Below are positions 51,250 to 62,901 of a stretch of 64,000 nt of DNA, in pieces (position 1 is the first letter of the stretch; each line of letters opens with the position of its first letter). The DNA lies in contig NC_067132.1 of NCBI RefSeq assembly GCF_021347895.1, forward strand, positions 4,199,268-4,263,267. Reading direction: 5' to 3'. The notes beneath the pieces are model-generated. The model was not told the origin of the DNA. It worked only from the letters and a program-made list of their open reading frames with translations, and did no database searches. The translations under genes and the position numbers were made by a program. This DNA is from Acanthochromis polyacanthus. Taxonomy: Eukaryota > Chordata > Actinopteri > Pomacentridae.

Positions 51250-51526
51250 AACAGAGATGAATGTTACAGTAATTTTTCTTAGCAATTTAGAGACTTCTTC
51301 CATGTCCATACCCATGTTCTCATTCATGTGACTGTGAAGAAAATCTGCAAAAGGTAAATAAACCCATCTCTGTTTCCTCCCACCAGATGAGCACACTCCA
51401 TATCATTAATAGCATCTCACCTGATCTGAATGAAAAGACCTGTGATTGGCTGAAATCTATCATTTACTCATTTTTCTAAACCCTGAAAACAGAGAGAACG
51501 TACAGCAGTCTAGTTTCTTCTCAGAC
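51250..51526. other. Spacer with no recognised feature
   Basis: AT-rich sequence; the last part probably belongs to the older Tc1 remnant that the SINE entered. Confidence 0.4.
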
Positions 51527-51538
51527 CACTTCAACACA

Positions 51539-51600
51539 TCCATCCATCCATCCATCCATCCATTCTCTATACACCCCTTTATCCTCACTGGGGTCGCGGG
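51539..51600 (-). mobile_element. Very short SINE insertion with a 12-bp target duplication
   Basis: Only the last 62 bp of the SINE family are present (minus strand: CCCGCGACCCCAGTGAGG, then GTATAGAGAATGGATGG with a GGAT repeat tail). The duplication CACTTCAACACA is perfect (51527-51538 and 51601-51612). This is a strongly 5'-truncated retroposition event. Confidence 0.9.
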
Positions 51601-51612
51601 CACTTCAACACA

Positions 51613-52193
51613 ATATGTTCAAAATATAGGATTGTTTCTCAGTTCCATGGGTTATAAACTTCTTGATTATATTACACACAACGGAAAAAGGAACTTCAAG
51701 ATCTCTGGAGATCATCTTGTAACCTTGAGATTCTTCATGTTTTTCCACAATTTTGGTCCTTAAGTCCTCAGACACTTCTCAGCTCTTCTTTCTCTTCTCC
51801 ATGCTTGGTGTGACACACATAGACACACAACACAAAGGTTGAGTCAACTTTTATACCTTCTAACTGGCTTCAGTTGTGATTTCTATATCGCCAACACCTG
51901 TTACTACCACAGGTGAGTTTAAACGAGCATCACATGCTTGAAATAAAATGATTAATCCACAGTTTTAAAAGGGTGCCAACAATTTTGTCCGTCCTATTTT
52001 TTAAAATTTTGTGTAAAATTGTGCCACTTTTGGCTTTTTCCTTCTGCTTTTTTTGTGTTATTCCAATGTACATCAAGGAAATAAACATGTCTATCAAAAA
52101 ACATTTGTAATTGCAACAATTTCTGGGAGAAATGGTGTATTTTCTGGAAAAATTCAAAGGGTGCCAATACTTTTGTCCATGACTGCATGTCCA
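51613..52193 (-). mobile_element. Tc1-type remnant, 5' part of transposase only
   Basis: The right end has the inverted/direct repeat words GGGTGCCAACAATTTTGTCC (about 51972) and GGGTGCCAATACTTTTGTCC (about 52159). Reading on the minus strand from 51802, MEKRKKS*EVSEDLRTKI and VEKHEESQGYKMISRDLE are the start of a Tc1 helix-turn-helix domain, with one in-frame stop. The catalytic part and the other end are missing. The TA at the outer end has changed to CA. Confidence 0.75.
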
Positions 52194-53975
52194 TGTGTGT
52201 GTCGTGGAAAGAGCTTAGGACTGAAAGGGTTGTATTATCAAATCTTTTTCAGATTTCTGCCTACTCCAGTTTTAAAAGGCTCACAATGCAAACTCCCTGA
52301 CAAGTCAATAAACTCCATGAAATTCAACTACATTTGCTGATGAATATCACGTGATATGATTCAAAGCTCCAGAAGGTCTACTAGCTGGATCCTGTGGTGA
52401 GGTAGCTTTCTAGTATACTATCCACCTTTGTTTTCTCTTTGTCTTTGTTTTTCCTAACATGGGATTTCCAGGCCACAGTATTTTAATTGATTCTTTGCCT
52501 TTCAAGTTAAATAACACTTTGTAAATCAATTACACATGTAAAGTGTACGTCTGTACAAGAGATGCAATGACTGCAAAGCAAGTGAATCACTCATTTGATT
52601 TAAATGTAGCATGTAAAGACTCGAGGTTATCAAAATGGACTATCAATGGGAAGTGTCCCTTACTAAAAGGTCTGCAAAATAATATGATTATTAACTGAAT
52701 AAAAGAAAAAAGTCATTTATTCACATTTATGCTAAGCTGTGCAACAAAACAAGCATACCATTGTGGTAGTTAGTCATTTAAGTTGATTGTTAGCACTTGA
52801 AATTCTGACATGTTGTATTACTCTACACGCCAATGTTTCTGAGACTCCTTTGAATTGATCAACATCAAGATGCTGGTCGCTCAGTGAACTGGTAGTGAAA
52901 AAAGCTGCTCAAGATGGAATAAAATACACCATCAAGCGATGCAAAGCCCAAATCTGTCAACTAAGATAATGACTGGTTGGTCCGATTACAAGTAAACAAA
53001 GCCATGAAGTCAGTCAGGCAGAGAATGGAGCTTATTTGGTGGGTTAGCAGAGTGTAAAAAAAGTAAATAGACACACACAGTTAGAAAAGAAGTCATTCTA
53101 TGAGCTTGTCCAGTTGTATGAGTCATTATTCTCAACGCTGACTGCAATCAGCACGTTTACACTTCCTAAATGACATTAGTGTGCCTCTACTATGTACTGT
53201 CGAGAACCGAGAAGCTGTGTAATCACAGAAAAGCACAGGGCTGCATAAAAATAGCACCGGCTGACCGAAAGTGTTGAAAGACCAGGGGGAAAGCACAAAC
53301 AATATAAATGGTTGGCAGATCAAACCAGAGACAACAGAAGGCTCCAACATCCTGGCTCACCCAGTTGTACTCAGTGTGTCTGGTGAGGAACAGCAGGAGC
53401 CAGGGCCAAACAGTATGTCAATAGAAACCACGGGAATAGCATCTGCCAGCCTAATAAGGCCTACGCTATCAGAGTGACATGTAAGGGAGTGTTGCATGCA
53501 CAGAGCATTTATAGACTCACAGACTGGGTTTGTATTGTTGCTATTTGAGCTGCATAACTTCAAGGATCTGTGCTGCTTCTCTTTTCTTTAAAGAGTAATT
53601 TGACTCACTGTTTGAGCCAGTCTGTCTTACACACAGTTCTGAAAAATACGTGTTAGGAGTGAGTGGCTCCCAAAGTTCACAACAGCCTAATGCTAATAGC
53701 TATTGTTACTGTTAGCAAGTTGCTGGCTTAAGCTACCACTCGCTGTGCCCACATTTCAGGACTGTGGAAACTGTAATGCTTGGGACAAATGGTAGCAATT
53801 TTAACAGATTTAAAACCACCAAGAGCTGTGTGGGCTACTGTGTTTTCAGGTCATCATCTGTGTGTGACTGCAACCTAAACTCTGTTGGTGTTTAAATCAG
53901 TTTCTCTCCTGCTCTCTGTGCTCACATGGACTGTAGTTTAATACCAATATCCCAATAAAGCTGTACTCATAAATG
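52194..53975. other. DNA without a recognised gene
   Basis: No exon, RNA gene or named repeat is supported. Confidence 0.5.
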
Positions 53976-53977
53976 TA

Positions 53978-54833
53978 CACTGCTCACAATAAGTTAGGGA
54001 TATTGTGAGGTCCTCATTGGATTTCATACATAAAGTGTTTGTTTCACTTCAGTGATTTTGGGGATAGGAAGGTAATTGTATTAGGGTGTTAGACACACCT
54101 CATTTTGTGTTTTCCACGTAATGGTCTCACTGTGTACAGGGCGCCTTACATATTGACTCCAATACCAACAAATACAAAAAGACAACCCTTTTCAATGTGG
54201 CATCAGTTTCAACATTCTGGGGTATAAAAAGCTGCTATTGTCAGTAAGTCATTCCCAGTTCATCATTCAAGCAGCCATGAACACACAACGTCACTTAACG
54301 GACGAGCAGCACCACCTGGCCATAGCACGCCTTCAGGTCTGTAGCAGGCAGTCAGATGTTGCTGTGAACTTGGTGTGTCTCAAAGTGTCATCAGCAGACT
54401 TGCAGCAAGACACAGAACTACTGGCAGTGTTGGTGACAGAACCAGGAGTGGAGCCCCACCAGTGATGGACCGCAGTGATGACCAGTACCTAAAGACCTAT
54501 GCACTCAGACACCGTTATGCAACTGCCACACAGCTGCAGGCCTGTTTACCAGAAGTGAGGGGTACTAGGGTTTCCAGACAAACCAGCAACCGACTCCACC
54601 GCTTTGGCTTGAATGCCAGACGACCGTTGCAGGTGACTCCACTGACACCAAGACACTGCCGTGACCGTTTGCAGTGGACACAAGACCATGTGACCTGGAC
54701 AATGCAGCAGTGGTCTACCGTCCTGTTCACTGATGAGTGTCAGGTCACCTTCACAGAAATGATGGTCGTCAGCGTTGCTGGAGAAAACAAGGGGAGCGAT
54801 ACGCCGAGGTCAACATTGGATATGATCTAAACT
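53978..54833 (+). mobile_element. Tc1-type remnant, family F, 3'-truncated
   Basis: The left end CACTGCTCACAATAAGTTAG, then GGATATTGT, follows TA (53976-53977). It shares the inner words with the MITE at 16796-17007. The transposase begins at 54277 and breaks off near 54833; the second half of the gene and the right end are missing. Confidence 0.75.
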
Positions 54834-54836
54834 TTC
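54277..54836 (+). pseudogene. Tc1 transposase fragment, family F
   Basis: It starts MNTQRHLTDEQHHLAIARLQ. A frame change near 54350-54380 moves to QSVISRLAARHRTTGS, then DRTRSGAPPVMDRSDDQYLK and RRPLQVTPLTPRHCRDRL, with LFTDECQVTF where the first catalytic aspartate lies (canonically FSDESRFTL). A second frame change follows (NDGRQRCWRKQGERYAEV), and the family sequence ends there. The second aspartate and the glutamate are missing, so it is a dead fragment. Confidence 0.8.
54814..54833 (+). repeat. Left copy of a 20-bp direct repeat
   Basis: CATTGGATATGATCTAAACT is repeated exactly at 56494-56513. The left copy is at the point where similarity to Tc1 stops. It may be one half of a target duplication around a 1.66-kb insertion. 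Confidence 0.7.
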
Positions 54837-54971
54837 TAATCAATTTTAATATATGCAAAATTTAAAAACAATACCCGTGTTAAGAATTTGTCTGTATTTA
54901 AAATAAAACCAGAAAAGCACTCAGAGAGCGCAGTACTCCACTAAGGCTGTTCATTCCCCCATACGGCATTG

Positions 54972-55707
54972 CAGCCCGGTCTCACGGGGATTCGTGAAAC
55001 TGTCACGTCAGTTTTTGTTTCGGTTTCGTGCGCACCAACACGATGTCGCCATGTTTTTCGTGCCGCTCACCACGAGCGAAACCCGCTGTGGTAATCACGT
55101 CTGAAAGTGGTTTATACCGGCGGATTCATGACGATCTAAGCTGTCCATCGGCGTTTGCGGCCGCTGCTGCGGCCGCCGCTTCGGCCGCCGGACATTCTTT
55201 AAATTCCTATGCAAATTCGGCGGATTCATGACGATTTAAGCTGTCCATCGGCGTTTGCGGCCGCCGCCACGGCCGCCATTGCGACCGCCAGACATCCGGC
55301 CACAGCAGCGGCCGCGGCGGCGGCCGCAAACGCCGATAGACAGCTTAAATCATCATGAATCTGCCGGTATAAACCACTTTCAGATGTGATCCGGCCGCAA
55401 TGGCGGCCGCGGCGGCGGCCGCAAACGCCGATGGACAGCTTAGATCGTCATGAATCCGCCTAATTTGCATAGGAATTTAAAGAATGTCCGGCGGCCGCAG
55501 TGGCGGCTGCAGCGGCGGCCGCAAACGCCGATGGACAGCTTAGATCGTCATGAATCCGCTGGTATAAACCACTTTCAGATGTGATTACCACAGCGGGTTT
55601 CGCTCGTGGTGAGCGGCACGAAAAACATGACGACATCGTGTTGGTGCGCACGAAACCGAAACAAAAACTGACGTGACAGTTTCACGAATCCCCGTGAGAC
55701 CGTGTTG
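54972..55707. mobile_element. 7-bp-TSD foldback element, copy 6 (palindromic class)
   Basis: A 736-bp element with duplication GGCATTG (54965-54971 and 55708-55714). The ends are CAGCCCGGTCTCACGGGG and CCCCGTGAGACCGTGTTG. The left half (CGCTGTGGTAATCACGTCTG, GGCGGATTCATGACGATC, GCGGCCGC) recurs in inverse in the right half, with an extra internal repeat of the CCACTTTCAGATGTGATCCGG part near 55375. CpG and GCGGCCGC density is very high compared with the AT-rich surroundings. No coding sequence is credible; alanine-rich open frames are due to GCG/GCC repeats. Confidence 0.95.
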
Positions 55708-56224
55708 GGCATTGTCAGAGATGCAGCATTGTTTTTGGTTTTTTAGAAATGCAGCTTTTGTTTTTTAGTTATTGATGATCAGAAATCACAGCAACATAGA
55801 ATGCTGTGTTGTCATTTCTCACTTTTTTTTAACACTTTTTTGCTTTTTTTTCTCCCTGTTCGTTTTTCCCATCTGAGATACTACTGGAGGAGGTGAGGAC
55901 GGGCTGTCTTTTAAAATGCTGTCAGTTGACATGTCAGCTTGTTTCCTAAAATGTGGAAGCGTTCTGTTGTTCTAAACTTTCTCATACAATGCTGAGTGAG
56001 TTTGTATCTGGCTGTTAGTTTGGCGATAAAAACAACAATCAAACTCAGAACAGCATTGAACGATTTATTAGTGCTCTACTCGAGAGTTCAGCATTAGGAC
56101 TGAATATAAAGACATCAAAATACAGTGTAACAGAGCAAGATCAAACATTATGACAACAGAAAGCAGAAATTCAACACACAAAGATTAAAGGTTTGTATGA
56201 AAAGGATTAGATGACTAGACAGAA

Positions 56225-56400
56225 TTATTTGTGTCCTTGAAGCAGAAGTTGTCAGTATGTCTGAAGTGTGAAGGAGAGGTTCTGGCTCTGATATGAAAGC
56301 GGATCTCATTCCAGATCTTTGTGTAAGTGTGGATAAAACATCTTTGATCACAGCCAGTTTTAAAAGCTGGTACAGAGGTTGAGTGCTTTGGCGACAGCTC
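56225..56400 (-). pseudogene. Possible retroelement protein remnant
   Basis: Reading on the minus strand gives AFKTGCDQRCFIHTYTKIWNE followed by IRFHIRARTSPSHFR, which loosely resembles the C-terminus of some LINE reverse transcriptases (a basic segment with W-N-x-I). Stops interrupt the frame on both sides. The resemblance is weak and rests only on my reading of the pattern. Confidence 0.25.
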
Positions 56401-56493
56401 TGCTTACATGTTCCTGTCTCGTTTAAGAGTGAGATGGGGAGTTAAATATTTACTCTGCTGCTCTGCGATTTGATTTGTCATTCCGGCTGAAAT

Positions 56494-56513
56494 CATTGGA
56501 TATGATCTAAACT
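56494..56513 (+). repeat. Right copy of a 20-bp direct repeat
   Basis: Identical to 54814-54833. The sequence after it (AGACATCAACATGAAG) does not continue the Tc1 element, and the sequence before it is unrelated to that before the left copy. Confidence 0.7.
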
Positions 56514-57984
56514 AGACATCAACATGAAGCAGGACAAAGTCAAATGCCTCACCTGGGGATGGTGTTGGAGGTGAAGGTGTGGCAGAGCTACAGCGTGAGT
56601 CAACAATTGTACTTGTTCTCAGTCATAAGTCAACACACAGACAGGAAACATGTGTTAATGTCATTGTAACTTTCATGTACCAAGGATATCTTTACTTCTG
56701 ATGTTTACAATTAAAAAAAAGTTGTAAATTGCAGAAATGATGATTCAATATTTGCTTAAAATCATCTTGTTAAAGTAATTCATTGATGGTACATCCAAAC
56801 AGGAAGTGCTCATCACCAGTTGTGTAGCTTTTAGTGGTGCCAGTTTGCCAAAATGAAAACAGTCATAGAGCAAAAGAAGCTCTTTACCACCGCTGACATT
56901 ACAACACTCACAACATTTGATGAATTCTTTTGTTAGCTACATTTCTGTCCTCTTTTTGTTTTCCAAATGTTCCATGTGTGTTCCATTGATGTTTCCCTGC
57001 TAATATGTCAATTAATAGCCCCCTAACTCGTAAACCTGCCCCTTCCACTAGCCTTAGCCCCAAGACACTAACTCCTTTATCCCAACTAATCCTATCTTTT
57101 AATGTTTAGCATGATCCTCCCAACCTTACTTTGACCCTAACCAGTTAAATCAGCCTATTCCTTGGTCCTTCCTTTTACCAGAGTGTCACTAAACCCTGCC
57201 ATTTTGTCAAAAATGTTTGCGTCTTCGATGTATTCACAAGGTGTCCTTTGGCGTTGGTGCCATCCATTTCAGTAGTTTGTGCTGATTGTGTGTAGGGGTC
57301 AGGGGCGATGTTGTGGAAGTGAAACCAGTATTTGTTTCATTTAGTTCTATTCTATTTTGTGACTACAACTGAAGGACAAAAACTACTTGGTTGGGTTCAG
57401 GAATAGACACCCGAAAAGGAGCCATGGTGACGACACCAGCAGAGAACAATTTGCTGCAGTCTCATGGCATCTATTTCTGCTGTTCACACTTTTTTAAGAG
57501 ACATATTGAACTACAGTGTGCATTGAAAATTAAACTACATGGAAATCAGGGCATTGAAATGTGGCACCAGTGGGCCCTGACAGAGTGGCAGTGTGTGACT
57601 AGGAGTGAGATCTGGCTCCAAAAATAGCTGATATTCCACACATGAAATTAGCAAAAGCATTTTTGACTCTGCCCTGTGCCTCACAAAATTTGAAGAGTAC
57701 ATTGAAAGACTAGAATTATACAGGAGTAGTGCAAATGCAATTGCAGTTGTTTGGTCACATGGTGTTTAAAAATTAGCTTCTAGTCATCCAAAGCTCAAGC
57801 TGCTTGTACTCTGTACATAATTACAGAACTTAATTATTGTGTGACGATCGGCAGCTGACATAGTGTTCACTTGTCATAGTTTTAGCCGCATCACTGCAAA
57901 AAACTTATCACTTGGTCCTTGTGTCATTTCTGACCTTACCTGAAAATTTCATCCAAATCCGTGTCCTTTTTTGAGTCATGTTGC
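56514..57984. other. DNA without a recognised gene
   Basis: AT-rich sequence without an exon or repeat family that I can name. Confidence 0.5.
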
Positions 57985-57985
57985 T

Positions 57986-58062
<77 letters not shown>
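57985..58062. repeat. CAGA tetranucleotide microsatellite
   Basis: About 18 units of GACA/CAGA, with one GAGA interruption near 58021. Confidence 0.95.
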
Positions 58063-58345
58063 GTATGATGATTGTAACATAACTTTTTTGGCAGACTACC
58101 ATCCTTTTTAGAACTGTAATATTGTTTTGGGTCATTTATTAAAGAGGAAAAAAGCAAGGAGACCTCACTTTAAATCACAGGTGAACGGGTTATTCAAATT
58201 TTTATGGCCTGGAGGTTAACAATTTCACAAGTTCTCATGTTTTGTGTCTTTGGTTTTCAGCAGTGTGCACACACACGACTTCAAAATATCAACTCCTGGC
58301 TGGTTTTAAAGACCTTGTGGTCTGCAGCAGCAGATCAGTCAGAAG

Positions 58346-59345
58346 CAGAGGTGGGTAGTAACGAGTTACATTTACTCCGTTACATTTACTTAAGTAACTT
58401 TTTGAAAAAAAATGTACTTCTGAGAGTAGTTTCTCTCTCCCATACTTTTTACTTTTACTGGAGTGGATTTATGATGAAGAAACTCTACTCTTACTCCGTT
58501 ACACTGGGCTACACTCTACTCGTTTCCTTTTATTTACCGCATTAGATACGCTTTATTTTGCCAGAGAGATGCCCTCAGTGGATCTACCACATGACTGTTT
58601 CACCAATCAGACGACACAAAAATAATCACGTGACTCCGTTTCGCCAGACGTCTCCCTGCGGTCACATTAGCGGTGTAGTGGCACAAACTCTTCACACGCA
58701 GCAGACAGGGAATGAAAAAACTGGGGCATTTTCGAGAAATTTGATCTTGCTTCAGAGTCTGATCATTAGCATAGCATTAGCATGGATATCTCTGTCTTTA
58801 CTAACACAGCCGAAGTGAAGTGTGATGTCAGACGTGATAGGTCCGCGTGATACGGGGGATACAGCATTCACATACAGTCTATGACATAGACTGTATGAGT
58901 GTTGTATTGTCACTGGAAGTAGTTTGCACTGTTCAAACATACAAACGTTACCTTAGTACAAGTATTTGTTTCAAAAGCTTTATGTTTTGTAAAACTGAGA
59001 TTTAGAAATTTGTGTTTCTTGTGCCTTAACTTGTCATTTTGTAAAGATGTTGTTTATTTTTGGTATTTTTATAATTTTATTATTTGGAAATACCAGAATT
59101 TGCACATTATTTTATATTTTTGTCTGTCTGATCTGATAATTTCTAAAAAAAATAAATTGGACATTACAATCAAACAGTTGCTCAGTACTTTCAGTACTTG
59201 AGTAGTCTTTTCACCAAAAACTTGTTTTTACTCTTCCTTGAGTAAGTTTTTGGATGACTACTTTTTACTTCTACTTGAGTGATGTTATTTTGAAGTACCG
59301 TTACTCTTACTTAAATACAATTTTTGGCCACTCTACCCACCTCTG
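58346..59345. mobile_element. Non-autonomous hAT element, 1000 bp
   Basis: The ends are CAGAGGTGGGTAGTAACGAG and the inverse of TCTACCCACCTCTG. The perfect 8-bp duplication GTCAGAAG lies at 58338-58345 and 59346-59353. Subterminal TACTTGAGT/ACTTAAGTA words occur on both sides. It has no transposase, so it depends on a hAT enzyme encoded elsewhere. Confidence 0.95.
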
Positions 59346-59353
59346 GTCAGAAG

Positions 59354-60216
59354 TGGTAACAGTGGATTAATTGCCAGTGTGTTTACACAGAGTTAGGAAT
59401 TAGCTGGAGGGGCCAGTCATGCCAGAAAGAAAGAAATAATCATGGTACCCATTGTTGTCAAGGCAACAATACTCGGCCATACGAACAGCTGCAAGCCCAC
59501 ATGCACATTCAAACAAACACCCAAAGCTGTGTATGAACTATTATTGTTATGATTACTGATGTTAATAAGAACCAGTAAGCATTTTTCATTACTGTTATCA
59601 GTGCAGACTAATAGAGGCTGGTGCACTATAATTCCATTCCATTCTATTGTGTACGTGAGCGTGCACACCTGCATGCATGTATAGAGTAAGTCTGTGTGTA
59701 GTTGTAGAAAGCCTTTCAGCTCAGGAATGCTTCAGCAGGGTAATAGCTTCTATTCTTGATTAATTATTATGACTAATTAAGTGTAAAACCTTCACACATA
59801 CACACAGAAGTGTCACATGACAGTGGTAACAGTCATTTTCTATTGGTGTAGTCAGAATGTTGCAATGGGCGATTGGATGTGGTTGAAGCCCAAACATGTG
59901 CTGACAGTCTTACCACCAAAAGGGCATGGAGGCTGTCATTTTAAGGTTATACCAAGAGGCAACCTTATAGCTGAGAGGTGAAGCCAGTGAGCACTTAGAG
60001 AGCACAGAAATATATTTGCAGCCTGGAGACACAGTGACTGCCTGCAGGTTGTACACTGGAAATCCCTGGTTTTGCAGTTTTGTTTATGCAAAATGGATGA
60101 ATATGAGGAGGAAAGCTCGGTGGTCATTATTCCTGGGTGTGTTGGGGTATTTAATATTGTTTAGTGTGACACAACTAAATGAGCTTTCTCCATTTTGGAC
60201 TTCACAGTCATGGTTC
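59354..60216. other. DNA without a recognised gene
   Basis: No exon or repeat family is recognised. Confidence 0.5.
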
Positions 60217-60220
60217 TTAA

Positions 60221-61137
60221 AGCTCGTGTCCGGAGTTTCCGTTTGTTTTCAATTTATGTATCATTGTTTAACAAAGCTTAAATGTGTTAGTCTAGTTCGA
60301 TACTATAATATAATGTTAGTATGACGCGATATGAAAATTTATTCCTGAGTCCGCCTTCCTCTCATAGACCTCCATGTTAATCCAAAAAGCGCCGGTCGGC
60401 AGCTAGCCAATCAAGTTTGAGCTTCCGCTTTGTCATGCTGTCAATCAACGGTTACGCGCACAGCAAGCAAGCCCATGCAGAGGTGGGCGAGCTACACACT
60501 ACGCAACCGCGAGCACATTTGTTTTGCTTGTGGAGGAGAGAGCATCAGGGCTCAGCAGCTTCCAGAAAAGTTACCAATCCCACGGCTTGTCAGGCCAAGA
60601 GACTGCAGGACGTTTTTTGGCTCGGGGTGCTCGCGTCGCTCCCCGACCACGGCCTCCATAGCCCGCCTGACGGCTTCGTTTAGATGCCCGACCTCTGGAG
60701 GAAGATGTTGGGGCGTCTGGGACATACTCTTCATCAGAGGAGTCATGCAATTCTGAACTCTAGATAGAAATAAATAAACAATGTAACACATATACACGCG
60801 TAAATGCACTAAGTTTGATAAACAACGTCATCGAGAGGGATACACGAGTGTAATCACATATTGAAACTTTACTCGTTCGTCCTAGCAGATTCATGTTATT
60901 TTGGTATTAGGACAAGTTAGACTGAATACAGAATTCTAACGTAATCCTTTATTATTTACTAAATGTACTAAATGTAGAAGAGTGGAAAACAGCAAAACAG
61001 GCGAGATGCTGCAGCACTCCGGGCACTTCTCTCATGTACTGCACGCGTGCACAAATAAAGGGGCGAAATCAGAGGGAGGGAGGGTGGGACCAACAGTGTT
61101 TTGGGAGACGCTGCGATTCAAACTCCGGACACGAGCT
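60221..61137. mobile_element. TTAA-flanked inverted-repeat element, 917 bp
   Basis: The ends AGCTCGTGTCCGGAGTTT and AAACTCCGGACACGAGCT are exact inverses and are flanked by TTAA (60217-60220 and 61138-61141). TTAA target duplication is used by the piggyBac and Kolobok superfamilies; the ends alone do not decide between them. No transposase frame is recognised, and the GC-rich open frames at about 60420-60750 have no family similarity that I can see. Confidence 0.8.
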
Positions 61138-61367
61138 TTAATCAAAAGCACCATCTCCAGTGGCAAAGTTCATCAAAGTAAACATAATAGTTTCGATAGT
61201 AAAAAAAACAATACATTTCCAATACATTGATTTTGGCCCAAGATCAAAATCTTAGAAGTGATACTGCAGACAATCATTTTAGAATCAGCTTTTCAGTAAA
61301 AAAAATACACAAAGAATTTCCAAATGGACTTCAATGGAAACTCAGCAGTAAAAAGTCTCTCTATATA

Positions 61368-62901
61368 CACTCACATGCGAAAGAAACGCAGGTTTCTTTT
61401 ACCCGATGAAAAATTGAATTTGGTTTCCCAAAACAGAAATGCATTTGGTACTTTGTGGTGCATGGTGTGTTCTTAATATTTTCTGTTGCGTTTTGTAAGG
61501 TTGGTGTGAAAACCGAAAACGGAAAACGAATCGTGGCAATACACCAATGCATTGATGATGTGGACATGATTCACACTTTGCACGTGCAACTGAATATGCA
61601 CGATTTATCGACACCTTCAGTGGGTATAAATTTCATTCAAGATCATAGGCATTTCACTTGCTGTTTAACTATGCCACGCTTAAACCAAATTGGGAGGAAC
61701 CAAGCCATCGGATGTCTGCAAGCTGGAGAGTCTGTTCGAGACATTGCCCGTCACTTTAATGTCAACATCACCCCCATTTACCATCTCCAGCGTCGATACA
61801 ACACCACACAGAGCACCGATGACCTTCCCCGAAGCGGCCGACCTAGGGTCACCACCCCTCGACAAGATCGACACATTACACGGCAACACCTGCAAGATCC
61901 GTTCCTACCAGCAAGCCAGACTGCTCGAGCTACCGTCGGAATGCATAATCAACCCATCAGCCATGACACCGTCATCCGACGCCTGCGTTCTGCAAACCTA
62001 CAATGTTGCCGACCAGCATGTCGCCCTGTCCTCCGACTAAGACATGGTCAAGCACGGCTTCAGTGGGCACAAGGTCATCGAAATTGGCACCACCGGGAAT
62101 GGGGACGTGTCATCTTCTCTGACGAGAGTCGTTTTTGTCTATCGCATGCTGATGGAAGGGCCAAGGTTTGGCGACATCAAGGGGACCGTGTTGCTGACCG
62201 AAATGTTTTGGAAAGAGACCCATGGGGTGGCCCTAGTGTCATGATTTGGGCTGGCATTGGACTTAATGCGAGACTGGGACCAATGTGCTTCCAGAATGTG
62301 GGCCAAGGACGAGAACACGGCTCAGCGTTACATTGATGAAGTCATCAGACCCAATGTTGTTCCATTTTTTGCTCAACATCGTAACCACATTTTCCAACAG
62401 GATAATGCTCGTCCGCATGTTGCAAGAGTCACGATGGCCTTTCTCCAGCAACACAACATCCGTGTCATGCCATGGCCAGCCCTCAGTCCTGACCTTAACC
62501 CCATCGAGCACTTGTGGGATGAGGTTCAGCGACGTCTTCACCAAGTGCGACCAGTGCCTACCAATGCTGATGAACTTCAAACAGCTGTGTTAGATGTGTG
62601 CCGAAGGATCCCCAGGGCTTTCACGAACCGGCTGATCAACTCCATGTACAGGAGATGTGTTGCAGTGGTCAATGCTAATGGTGGTCACACCAGGTATTGA
62701 GTGACGTTAAAGTAACTGATCAAACTTTTCCGCATATCTTTCACCGTAATGGATTATTTTGATGCTATGTGTTTTTCCTACCAATGAACTGTTTTACCTC
62801 AAATTTGTAGGAAAATCTGACAGTTTGTATTGGTATACTTTATGTTAAAAATTAAATAGTTGGAAACTCTACACTAGACTTGTGTTTCTTTTGCATGTGA
62901 G
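61368..62901 (+). mobile_element. Tc1-type transposon, family E, short inverted ends
   Basis: Short inverted ends (CTCACATGCRAAAGAAACRCA) of about 25 bp lie at both sides, within a TATATA target context on the left and TATA on the right. The 1.53-kb element carries one nearly complete transposase gene on the plus strand. The short ends set it apart from families A, B and C, whose ends are about 200 bp. Confidence 0.85.
61671..62700 (+). pseudogene. Tc1-type transposase, family E, with a single frameshift
   Basis: It starts MPRLNQIGRNQAIGCLQAGE and has a helix-turn-helix (SVRDIARHFNVN), the hook RSGRPRVTTPRQD and FSDESRFCLSHADGR with the first aspartate. It then changes frame near 62316 and continues TAQRYIDEVIRPNVVPFFAQH, FQQDNARPHVAR (second aspartate) and [17 protein letters not shown] (glutamate, DD34E). 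It ends NANGGHTRY with TGA at 62698. The length of 1030 nt is one more than a multiple of three, so a single extra base (or a loss of two) is the only lesion that I see. An upstream in-frame ATG at 61455 exists, but family similarity begins at 61671. Confidence 0.9.
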
